NCBI GenBank assembly: GCA_947000775.1
Contig: CAMQGK010000334.1
Location: 2,358,001-2,422,000 of the forward strand
DNA from: Pterois miles
Lineage: Eukaryota > Chordata > Actinopteri > Perciformes > Scorpaenidae
DNA length: 64,000 nucleotides
Direction of reading: 5' to 3'
Notes under the pieces: model-generated
What the model saw: the letters and a program-made list of their open reading frames with translations, nothing else
Database searches by the model: none
What the model was told of the DNA's origin: nothing
Part shown: in pieces, positions 27,886 to 39,528 of the stretch
How positions within the stretch are numbered: the stretch's first letter is position 1
Layout of the letters: each line of letters opens with the position of its first letter
Translations under genes and position numbers: made by a program

Positions 27886-27900
27886 AGCGCCATCTAGCGG
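27886..27900 (-). promoter_or_regulatory. Perfect CTCF-core consensus match between slc1a3 and nipbl
   Basis: Read on the minus strand, the 15-mer CCGCTAGATGGCGCT fits every position of the CTCF core pattern CCRSYAGRKGGCRSY. It lies about 3.6 kb after slc1a3 ends and a few hundred bases before the probable nipbl start. Binding is not shown by sequence alone. Confidence 0.6.
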
Positions 27901-27929
27901 CTCAAACATGAAACGTTGCATGGCATTTT

Positions 27930-28359
27930 GTTTGGCGCCGATGGAGGGAGTCACTCCTGAGATCTTTGGTCAGTCAGACGGCAGAACTTCCGGTCGGCAT
28001 TTTGTTCTACGAGAGGAGAGCCTCTTGATGATCGCAACAATCGTCATATTTCTCATTTACTGTCGAAATTGGCCGCATTCATTGTTTATGTCGGCGCAGA
28101 CCGACTGAAACTCCGACAAGCGAATGTTTCCCCATGAATGTACGCTGGAACATTCACCCTTGAGTGGCGGAAAAACACCGAATCAGTCCGACCCGGATTA
28201 TTGTTGATAGCTTAGCAAGCTAGCTAACCAGCTAGCTGGCAAGCCAATCAAGTTCCTTCTGGAGGAGCTGCGAGAGAGAAGAAAGGGGGAGCTAGAGATA
28301 CGGACACGGACACAAACCAAGCTAAAACATTCCCCTCCCTTTGAACGCAACATCCGAAG
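27930..28359 (+). promoter_or_regulatory. nipbl: nipbl promoter and probable non-coding exon 1
   Basis: CpG density rises sharply from here to about 29600 against an AT-rich background, as at housekeeping promoters. An ETS-type site ACTTCCGGT lies at 27986-27994. A GC-rich stretch ends in CCGAAG|GTAAAT at 28359, a good donor for a leader exon. The start point is not visible. Small ORFs here look unlike any known protein and are taken as chance. Confidence 0.5.
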
Positions 28360-29896
28360 GTAAATATAATCACCTATCTATCTTTATGCAACAAACTTTT
28401 TAAATTGCGATTATTAACAATAACATGAATAAATGTTTTGCTGCAAGACCACCTACGGCGTCGTTAATCGTTGACCGGGAGGTAACGGAAGCTAGCGAAC
28501 TAGCCAGCCAGGCTAGCTAGGTGTGTTTTTGCTCCGCCAAGGCGCACGGCCTCAAACTGGATGTCATTTGTCGAGCCCGGGGATTGGGCCGTTGCCACGG
28601 AATTGGATTCCGTGCCGTTGCTTTTACATCTAGTCACACTAACACATCGCATTTTCTCGCGCTCAAGGGAAATCGACTAACATTCATCAGCCCCGACAAG
28701 CGCTTCCTTGTCTTATTTGGATTGCAGTCCCTGTATTTGAACGGGGAACAGCGTTAGAAGCTAATCAACAACAGTTAGAGCTAGTTAGCATAACTAGCTA
28801 GCTATTAAAACACGATTATTGTTGTTAGCGAATGTTAGGCAGCTAGCGTTAATGATCTTAGCTGCTATCGTAAGTGGTAACACTAGCTTCGCGGTTAGCT
28901 CGAAAGGTCCACACAGTCAACTTATTGGCAGTGTAACGTTGAGGTTTGTTCGCAAGTAGCGGGCTGCAGCTGACAATTCGGCTAAACTAAGATAAACAGT
29001 TAAATGAATGCTAACATGAACTATAACCCTCGTTAGCTAACGTTAATCGTTAGGTTGTCGTTATTTTGCATTGTTTGACTCCTAACGCTGTGCATTGGAT
29101 TGCTGGAGCTTTGGCTGGGCTAATGTTGGTTTGGTTGCTATCCTGTTTTGAAATGTTTTGAGTGACTAGAGACTGAGCTCAAGCTACGCTGCCTCAACTG
29201 TAGTTACCTAAACTGTCGGAGTTTGGTAGACACGTTAACGTTGCTGGAATCGTATATATTTTAGCCTCTTGAGCACAATTAACATAGTTTGATTGCTTTC
29301 TGCAGTTAGCCAGTTTGCAGACTGCGTACGGTGGCTGTGTGCTACTGGAGGATGCAGCCCCCCACTACTGCCGCCACCATCACAGAGTGCATCTGTTCCT
29401 TTGTGCTGCCTCCTGCCTGTCAGTCTCACAGCTGTCAGCCAAGCCCCTGCGTACCGAGGAAGAGCACATTGACTGAGCATGCTAACGTTACAGCTAGCTC
29501 ATGTAATGTTTACAATATCCATCCGTTGATCCCCTGTAGCAGTTAGGTCGTAAAGAAGCTGTTGCACGTAGTCGACCTCAACCATCCGCTTGCACCGAGG
29601 TCTGGTTGCAACACTGTGTTAACAGATTTACGTGGCATCAGTATTCAGTAGAAGTTGCTGTTGCGATCCTTGATAACAGTGCTGCATACTGTTGCACTCT
29701 AGGTTTGAAGACTGTGTAGCAGTAATGCCATGGTCAGTGCAAATATGAAATGCATTTGTAACAACTAATATGCTGCTGTCTGAGGCATTATTTGGGTTAG
29801 TTTCTTAGTTTAACTACTGTAGACACATTTTCTAATAAAATAAAATACAATTTCTTGTTATTAAGTCTGATGCAGAGCCGTGTTCTCTTTCAACAG
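28360..29896 (+). other. CpG-rich first intron region of nipbl
   Basis: No coding exon is seen. The sequence is rich in CpG and in repeated GCTAGC, GTTAGC and AACGTTA words, as is common next to fish housekeeping promoters. ORFs here are short and have no recognisable similarity. Confidence 0.5.
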
Positions 29897-29968
29897 ATTG
29901 AAGGAGTAGGACTTTTAATCTGAAATGTCAGTGAGTCCACCCGAGACTGCACAGAATTCTTCAAAAAG
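29897..29968 (+). other. nipbl: Probable non-coding exon 2 of nipbl, with upstream ATG
   Basis: It is bounded by a pyrimidine tract plus CAACAG acceptor and an AAAAAG|GTATTA donor. It holds an ATG at 29925 with G at -3. If spliced to the acceptor at 32109 it opens a 19-codon upstream ORF that ends at a TGA at 32123-32125, 70 nt before the main start. Exon status is inferred from splice signals only. Confidence 0.4.
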
Positions 29969-30135
29969 GTATTATTATAATATTTTGAGCCATTTGTCAT
30001 TTCATTGACATGCCATTATTAGTAATAGTAGTGCTTTTTTACTCTTAATTTAGGAGGCAACTGAGAATGTTAATAACATGTTTTTAGAGGGTTTGAGACT
30101 CACATAGCCTTGTCATCATCTTTAATTTTGATGGT

Positions 30136-30665
30136 TGCATCCGAAGTTTCACACTAACATGCTACTTAGTTCACTAAAACATTATGTGAGATATTTTAGT
30201 ACGTATGAAACCTTATTATGAAGCCAATAGTATGAAAATTCCATACTATTTCTGGTGAAATATTACAGTATGCAACGCTAGACAGTACGGCTGCATAAGT
30301 ATCCCAAAATGCAATGCTGTATTGAGAACAATGTTCATAACAGATGTTGTTGGGCAGTTCTGTAATATCAATAATGCTTCGATATAACTGTAAGTAAGAT
30401 TTCCCTTTTCCTAAGTGTAATGTATATTTTAAATTAATTCAGACTTTGATTCTCACAAACCTTTCGTTTTTGTCACGAGGTTGGCATGGGTTTCCATGGT
30501 TACACGTCTCCAACCAGGAAAGAAACTCTCAGGACGCGATGAAGTAAATTATTGCTCAGTGGGTCTGAAAAGATCCATACTACCATTTATTCACACAAAA
30601 GTATGCTGAACAATAGTACACCTATTGAGTATGTAGTGCATAGCATGCGATTTCAGCCGATGTCT
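30136..30665. mobile_element. MITE-like repeat in the nipbl leader intron
   Basis: The inner words AAGTATCCCAAAATGCAATG and GAGTATGTAGTGCATAGCAT with GCATCCGAAGTTTC and the rough complement near 30665 resemble a Harbinger-type fish MITE. The ends are imperfect. Confidence 0.4.
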
Positions 30666-32109
30666 GAACACGCTCATTTTGTGTCATGAAGAGTGAATGT
30701 AGATAACAAGAAAACCCTGCACTGGCCTTCTGTCGGCTTGTTGTTACAACTAGGTGTATCCATGGAGCGTGGGCTGATATTCTGAAAATTGAAGCTGGCT
30801 TTTCCATGACCTCCTGTGCAGTCTTATTTGAGAGGTCAAGAACACCTAACTAGCAAAGAGATAAGACAAATTAAGTGTGGCATAGGGTCCTAGTTTGTAC
30901 AGATCCATTATTTTAAGCGGAGAGTGAAGAGCCCTTTGGTTTTACATTAGTGACAGGGAATAGACTTATATGGTAGTAACACAGAGGTTTTCATCAGTTG
31001 ACTACGTATTCAGTTTCACAGGACTAGCAATATCAAGTGTATAAAATAAAGGTATGTTGGTGTATATACACACAATGGCAATGGCAATCAGAACATCAAG
31101 GCTTAGTCACTGGAGTGCGTTATCACTGGGGTAGTATAGCATTAAAACATATCTACTGGTGGTAGTATAATACATTACTATAATGGTGCTTTTTTCCTCC
31201 CTCAAAGCTTCTTTCATTTATCCCAATAAGCCAAATGGTGATGTTAATATTGTGCATGCAGTTGTGTTTAAAACTGTTTTACGTTATGTTTTTCATGCAG
31301 AGAATGCACTGGTTTACACTCTTCTGGCAGCCACCAAGATGTTTGTATATTGCATATCTGCTATTAAGACAAATCTAAGTTATCTGACATGACATTTAAA
31401 TGACTCATAAAAAGCACCAGTCAGTATACTGAGGATGGGCTATGGCTTGCTCTACAGTGTGTAACAAGAGTCCTATGCATTCAAATATTTTTTTATTAGA
31501 ACATTGGACTTGGTGAGTTCGTTTTTGATTTGTCGCTGCTTGCAGCGCGTACCAGTATACTGACATAGCATGATCGAGCAGCAGAATAGTCTGTTCTCGA
31601 AGTCCTTTGTACATTTGTATCTGTTGAGTGAGACACCTAACCTGCACTTGTCCATGACATTCCTTTATCCCTGTAATCGAAGCAGAGAGCACTGAGGACT
31701 CCCGTCTAATGGATCGGTAAAATATACAAATAATAATATACTAGATTGACAAGTTTATCTTTATGGACTAATTATTGACAAGTTTATCTTGATTGAGAAG
31801 CTCTAATAAAACACATTTATGTGTTGCTTACAGATGATGCAGCCGTCACCATTTCTCCCTCAGAACATAATCTCAGCATCAGGGCAGACCTAACAGTATA
31901 TATATGGAGTATACAGTGACTGTTTCCTTATTCACAGCATTTGATTCCATGTTTTTGATGTATCTGAATAACTCACTTTATGAATCCACACTTTTTCTCT
32001 CCTACTTACTCTTGCCCTGTTTCTTCTTGCTTCTCCTGCCCATCACTCATGCTGTTTTTTTTGTTTGTTTTGTTTTTCTCTCTCTCCGACTAACCTTCCT
32101 TTCTTGTAG

Positions 32110-35100
32110 GAGTCAGGAGATGTGAGGACTGGTGTCGTCCATCGACCCCCTGATCTACCTGTGTATCAACACACTCCCCCACCCTCACCTTCAGCATGAA
32201 TGGGGATATGCCTCATGTTCCCATCACCACTCTCGCTGGGATCGCTAGCCTCACAGACTGTGAGTGACACACAGCTGTGCTCTAAACACATTATCACAAA
32301 TTTTGTTGTGTCTCCTCTTTCAGTGTAAAATGCCAAGCTGGAATATTGAACAGATGTAAATTTGTAATTGTGATAGCATATTCTGTCTCTTGCCTTGTGT
32401 TCTCTACTTTTTCGCAAGCATCTGTCCTGTTTCACTCATGCTTGTTTCTCACCCTGTCTGCCTCTTTTTCCTCATATTTATTTCTTTACCTCTCCACTTG
32501 TCCTTTCCATCATCTCTCTCCTCTCGTCTCAGTGTTGAACCAGCTGCCCCTCCCTTCCCCTCTCCCTGCCACCACCACTAAGAGCCTCCTATACAATGGG
32601 AGGATCGCAGAGGAAGTTACCTGCCTACTGGGCTGTCGGGATGAGAATCTGGCCTCCCAGCTAGCCCATGGCCTCAACCAGGTCTCCACAGAGCACATGT
32701 GAGTGTACAAGTGAAAGTGTGTACATGAAAAAAATGTGTCCTTAACAGAGAGGAAGGCAATCCTGAAAATCTAAAGCACAATACATTTGCCTGAAAACAG
32801 CTGGGCTGTTAGTGTTCGAGCTTGGGATCCGATATACCATGACTTTGCAAATGATCAGTAACAACAGAAGACATGCCACTGTTGACTTTTTTTTTTTTTT
32901 ACTAAATAAAATGCAAAAAGATATATATTTATAAACATTTATTGATGTACAGCCACTGAAATATCCCATCAAATCAGTCTAAGTCATTACATTAAGAATC
33001 CAGTTTTTCCATGAAGCAGTTCTGCTCATTGATTTGCCACATTGCCCTTAGTATCAGATATATTAAAGGGACAGCAGCCTTTGCATAGAATACAGTAGAT
33101 TGTTCAATCTCCTAACCCTGAAGTGTAGGCTACATATCTAGTGTTTCCCATTCATATACTTTACTTGGGCAGGCCACCAAAGTATATTTGACAATCCATT
33201 TTAGCATTTTTAATTTTATTGTCCGTCTGAGAGAACGATGCCATCCGCGATTAACTAGTGGTCTAGTGGTGGCAGGATGTCACTAGGGAGCAGATTGAGA
33301 GCTCAGTTCTGCTGGTGCAGGGCTGCTCCAGTCCGCTCAGCTTAGACTGGATCCCGGTATGGGCGACGGACTCCTGCCCTCTGGTCACCCCTTTTTGGAC
33401 TGACAGACTTCTAATGACACATTACACTCACACTTACACATACAAGGTTCATTCTAGATTATGCAGTGATTGTTTTTAAGAAATCTTGAAAGCCGTTGTT
33501 TTACGGTTTTTCCTCATTAATGGTGTATTATTTCACCAACCTGCAACCCACCCACTGTAACCATGTGCCCGCTACAACTGTGTGTTTATAGTAGCTAACA
33601 ACATGACACCAAAAAGTTATGGTACAAAATAAACAAAGTTCCTACTAGTAAGCATACTGACCCTAGATGTGAGTATCATTGATTTAGTACTAATGTGGCT
33701 AAAAGCAGGGACCACCCAAAAAAAAAATTTCTAATTTGAATTTGCCAAGTTGAATCTAATTCTATAATAACCACTGTTATCTATAAAGTTAGTCATATGT
33801 AGGTTTAATCCAATAAATATTTTTGATTATTCACTGTTTATTTCAATGTATTACTATTAATTATGTTACCCAATTCTTACTTTCTCACTTAACTCTGAAC
33901 AGTCTCACTCAACTCTTAACAGTCTCACTCACGCCATTTTATAATGTGACTGAACTTATTTTTTGCCTGTGTTTTCAGAGAGCTGAAGGACAACCTGGGA
34001 AGCGATGAGCCAGAGGGAGATGCACCACTCCTGCTGCAGACCATGCTGGCCAGGAACCCTGGCATCTTCAGGGAGAAAAGTACGGACATAAATACCTGTT
34101 GCACATCATGACCCCCTTTATAACTGGCATTAAAATGTATTGAGGGTGGAGGGATCACCGCCACTGACAGATGCATCAGTGGCATCTCCTCGCCCCATCC
34201 GTCTGTGTCTGCCAGTATAAATGTACCCCAAAGTCACATTTGCGGGCACTAAATGGTGGTGTTTTGAGGCTGATGTGTCCTCACCTTATGCACTGCCTTT
34301 CCGGCTGCAAGCTTGTGCGTAGTACAGCCTCCAGAGGCTTCCTCTCAGCCCTTTCAGACAGAGCGATTAGATCTAAGTGTGAACACGGGAGACACATATT
34401 AATACCAGGTGTAAATATAATAAGGTTAAATCATATCTAGATACAATCTGGATATGAGATGCATTTTATTGCAAGGTGTCAAGAGCATCTATGACATCAA
34501 AGCGTATTATAGCAATCATAAAGACCAGCTTCATGTTGATATTTAGAAACAAATATGCTGTATTTTCTTTTCTGAACAGATGTTATGCAGCAGCCAATGG
34601 TACCACCATACAAGATCACCCAAAATTCCTTGCATAGCCCTGCACAGCCTGCAAACTTCCAGCCGGCTGCAATGTCTCCCAATCCACCAAGGTGAGTCAC
34701 ACTCTAATATATCATAACACTAAAGTCTGTAACCCTGTAACTTCTGTCAACATATTTTCTCCTGTTTTTAACTAGTACATCACAGTTGCATCACAATGTT
34801 GTTAGTGCTATTATCTAGTTTCATGGATGCTGTGCTGTATGTACATGCAGTATCAAAGATGAATTGAAAGATAATATAAAGATATTATCTTGTAAGTGAT
34901 AAAAAAATTTTTTATTTTACTGTTAGGCATGCATCTTGCCTCTACATGCTTGCTCATTTTCTTTCTCCATGTTCCACTCTCTACTTTGTTCAGCCGGTTT
35001 GTGGCGCCCCAGTCTGGTTCCAGTAGTCGGTACATGGGCCAGAACAGTCCAGTACCCAGCCCCTACACTCCTCAGAGCCCTGCCCCTGGTTACATCCAGC

Positions 35101-38100
35101 AGTATCCCCACCAACAACCACCCAGCTATAACCAACACCAACAGATACAACAAGGTGAGTGTGTGTGTATGTGAAAAAATGCATCATAGCTTCCTTGTGT
35201 GTGTGTGTGCGTGTGTGCGTGCGTGCACACACCTGCAGATGCACATAACTTGTAAGATTCACTGAAAGACAGCAGCACAGTTGCAGACTTGCATGTGGAG
35301 TTAACATGCTAGCAGCAGAGTACTGACAACTAGAATGAAGTATACTTTAAAAGCTTGATGTTGTCTCCTAAAAGGTGTACATATCCGGCCATCTGTGCTT
35401 TGATATGATTTCATCTGTTCGTTTTATAAACTGCCTAACTCAAGTTTTGCTTTCTGACATGAATCATGTAGAGTTTATCGGCTGTACATTAATTGTAATG
35501 GAAAGCACATTTAAATATGTCAGGTGGGCAGAGTATAAAACTATATTCTTGATATTTGTCTTCTAAATACAGTTTTGGTGGTTTTGTGGACAAAATTTCA
35601 TTCCTTCCTTGTTAAGCCATTGAACACTTCCTTCAGTTGCTTCACAGGTGTTGCCTCATTGTGTTTTTTTAAGCTTTCCAACTGCATTTTGTCCTGTTTG
35701 ATTCAGATATTTTAACAGAGGATACCCTGAATGTTTTATGAATGTAAAACAATTAGAAATAACAAGATTTTTTTGTCAACAGTGTTCCAAACAAAACAGG
35801 GAAGCCACAACCTTAAATTCAGAATAATGAAATAATGTTTGATATTAAATGATTGGATTTAGGAGGTCAGTGTGGATATTTCATGACTTAAGCCCAGGTG
35901 TAACAGCTGGGATTATACTAATTAGCGATTCTGGCTTATTACCATATAATTATTGTATCTGTTGGCAGATGTGCAAAAAGAAATCACAGTCAGCGTTTGA
36001 TGTGCTGCATGTTTTTGTATAATTGATCTTTATTTTTCAGAGTTTAAGTTGTATTTTTAATTATGAAAAATATATATTATACTGTATTTAAGTTTTATTG
36101 TGTTTTCTAGTTTTATAATCCAAATTTATTATGTATGTGTATGTCTCTGTATTTTTTGTGTTTACTGTTAAAGTTGTTTATAATGATTAAGATCTTATGT
36201 AATGGGCAGGGTTTTCATGGGAAAAGTCATGCCCTCTAAACATGAATAGAATGCGCAAATTAATTTTCAACAATTGTGGCTTCTACAATTAAATGTAATT
36301 AGTTGAAATGTTGAGGAACAGGAGAAACCGGTTTGTTTCAACCATGTAGTGATATACAAACATCTGCACCCCAAACAAACACAATTTAATTGTATTTTCT
36401 TTGTACAGTATAGTGGTTGAAATTTTTGTGAAAGACTCATGGTCTCATAGGTCTCATGAAAACCCAAGACATTTCTAATAAAATCCATGGTACACTAAGT
36501 GCTTATATACTTTTTTAATCAGCAATTTTTGGACACATCTCCAGTTTCTAAGAGGTGTTTTTTCTGTCATGATCAACAATGTTAAAATGACCTCTTGCTT
36601 CTTTTCTCTGACAGTGTCTGTGGCCAGTCCCATGGTTCCAGGTGGCTTACGAAATATCCATGACACCAAAGTATCGGGGCAGATGGCCAACGCTGCCAAC
36701 CACCACTCAGACAGACACAGCACTGAGGACTACATGAACATTGTACACCGACTGAACAATGAGGTATGCCTGACAAAGTTTGCTACCCAAGTTGGGTTTT
36801 GAATAATGCTATTTTTAAACCGATGAAATTTCTTTGCCTGAGGTTTGGAAGCTTTGGCATGTGAGCCAAAAAAGACATTTTCTCGAAGCAGGATATTGAG
36901 GGCATGCATGTGTTGTCACTGTACTTGACTGTCCCAGCTATCACTGCTCAGGTAGTGAACAGGTAACAGTGAACGGACAAATATCTGTTGTGTGGTGCAC
37001 TGCATAAGCAGATTTAGAAAGAATTCAGGCGCGAGATTTTACAAACTGCCCAAGGCTAAAGAGAAGATGAGTAATTCCTCTGTTCTTAGGGACGGTCATG
37101 TGATGTAAAATAGAGGTCGACCAATACGTTTTTTTTTATGGCAGATGGTGATTTTTTTTTTTTTTTTTACAGAATCAGGCTGGCCAATATATGGTGCTGA
37201 TTTTTTTGGGTCAATATGTTTGGGTGATTTTCTTTTTTTTCCTCCACCTGATAAAATATAACAGCTTGATAATAAAAAAAAAATTCTCAAATTTAGAAAA
37301 AATTTATTAAAAACCTATGGGTTGTTTTTCCAGTCTAAATTTTGTGTCTGCACTGGAGGGCACTGCCATCCATCCAATTTCAACCGCTTATCCTGTTAGG
37401 GGGGGGGGGGGGGGGGGGGGGGGCCGGGGGGGGGGGGGGGAGGGGGGCGGGAGGCAGCGGGGGGAAGAGAGAGAGAGAAAACATCACACATACACACCAG
37501 GGGAAAATAGAGCAAAAAACAGCATGTCTTTGGACTGTGGGAGGAAGCCGGAGTGACCCCGAGAAAACCCACGGGGAGAACATGCAAACTCCACACAGAT
37601 TAGAACCTGCAACCCTCTTGTTGTGAGGCGAGAGTGCTAACCACTGCACCACCGTGCAGCCCTGCAGTGTGCATAAAAATAATGTATAAACTAAATCTTG
37701 AAATGAAACAGGTAATCAAAAAAAAAAAACAACTAAACTTTGTCAAATAAACTTTTGGATGAAAAAATAAAGTTTTAGTGCACTCAGCAGCATTTATCAC
37801 ATTTCTGAGATAAAAATGCGTAAACCTACATAAATAAAACAAACAACAGCAGTGCTGCACACAGTAGTGCCCTGTGGCATTTCTTTGTCTTTGGTCTGAA
37901 GAAAATGCAACAGTGGGCTGAAGTGAGATGGCTGTAGTGGCAGCTTCTTCCTTCTGTGCCTCTTTATAAGTCTGGAGGTGGTGACGCTTCAGGTGATTCC
38001 ACGTTCATGGAGTTTTTCGTCTTCCCTATTTCACCTATGCTCACCACATGGTTGCAGATATTGCACCTGGCCCTCCCTGGTGTTGGTTCAGTGAAATATT

Positions 38101-39528
38101 GAGTTTAGATTTAATTACTTGATCTTAAATGGGCTCAGATTTATTTTCTTTTGCTATTTTCTGTTAGCAATTTTCTAAATTGACACTGGTTTTGAAGTGG
38201 AATCTTGTAAGTTTTTTTTTTTTTGGAGGGAAGATGCTTTGGAAATTTAGGGAAAACATTAGTACAGACATATAACACATACTGAATAACACTGCTGCAA
38301 TGCTATTAATTTAACGTTACTGTTCTGAGTTGTGGGAAAGAATCTGTGCTCAGTTCCATCCCATTAGTTTTGTAAACATAATGAACCTACAGCTTTATTG
38401 TCTGCAGTTGGCAAAAAATATGACTTGCATTCAACTATTTTTGGAGCACATTTTTGTTTAAATGTCCAGTGTAAAGATCATACCTAGTAGCTTACATCTG
38501 TTTTGTCTGTGTGCTGTTCAGGAAGCTGACTCCGCCATGAGGAATCCTTCTTTTGCTCTGAGGTCTCCCCAGTCTGGCTGTTCCCCAGCAGGGAGTGAAG
38601 GAACGCCCAAACGTAAGGACACTGGAAGAATACTGTTAAGCTATTAATTAAAATTTCACAGCAACAGAATGGTTTAAAGCCATTATCAGTCAACGTGATA
38701 AAAGGCCACAGTCTTAGTAGCTGTCTTCATGTATAGCATTACTTGTCTAATTTTGTGATTTTAACATGCCATCGGAGGATAACTTTCTTCTCTATTTGGT
38801 TTCGCTTCCTCACAGCGGGTTCTCGTCCCCCGCTGATTCTGCAGTCACCACCTCCTTATGCGCCCTCACCGAGGGACGGAGGACCTGACCAGAAACAGCA
38901 GCTCCAGCAAAGGAAGAAAGCTCCAGCAGTGAAAGAGGAGAAAGATATGTACGACATTGTTAGCTCTCCAAACAAGGACTCAACAAAACTCACTCTCAAG
39001 CTATCCAGGGTTAAGTCAAATGAGTCCGATACCCCAGGTAAGGAAGATTTTGGATCAGCTCAATCTTAGCTGTATCCTTAGTTTTTGTTAAGTTGTTTCC
39101 TACATCTCCAGTTTCAAACATTCACAGCTTTTTAACCAGTTAGTGGTACTAAAAAGAGGTATGCTGCCCTCATGTCTTTGAGAAGAAAAAATAAATCCCA
39201 TCAGTCAGAACCTTTTGGAGAGGAAACTATTGACACTTTTAAGTACAACCCTGTAAACATGTTTTTGTTAATATCTCAGGTGATGCTTTGCCGGGAATGG
39301 ACGAGAATTCTGACAATATGGAGGCGGAACTGGGCTTTCAGCAGGTGCCTGTTCTCCAGCAAAATCTAGGAGCTCGGCTGCAACAACAGCAGCTAGCTGG
39401 CGGTGCCAGTGGTCTCCAGCCTCCCAGTTCTCCTTACGACGAGGCAGAGCTGGATGCCCTCGCTGAAATTGAAAGGATAGAACGAGAGGCGGCTAGTGAG
39501 AAGTGCTCCAAGGAGGTGCAAGATAAAG
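32110..39528 (+). CDS. nipbl: nipbl N-terminal coding exons (residues 1-438)
   Basis: Exons: 32110-32259 (ATG at 32196), 32533-32698, 33979-34079, 34580-34691, 34994-35154, 36615-36763, 38522-38612, 38816-39037, 39280-39528. The first two encode the MAU2-binding segment (LLNQLPLPSPLPATTTKSLL, RIAEEV). The rest are proline-, glutamine- and serine-rich and disordered, with conserved islands: SRFVAP, GGLRNIHDTKVSG, SPAGSEGTPK, SRPPLILQS, DSTKLTLKLSRVKS and ELDALAEIERIEREA. The conserved islands confirm each splice choice. Confidence 0.93.

Noticed and set aside
27908..28757. Short ORFs in the nipbl promoter block (MKRCMAF..., MCFCSAK...)
   Set aside because: CpG-rich promoter sequence has few stops; neither resembles a known protein.
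37317..37652. Gly-rich and Pro-rich ORFs
   Set aside because: They arise from the G-run inside a SINE.
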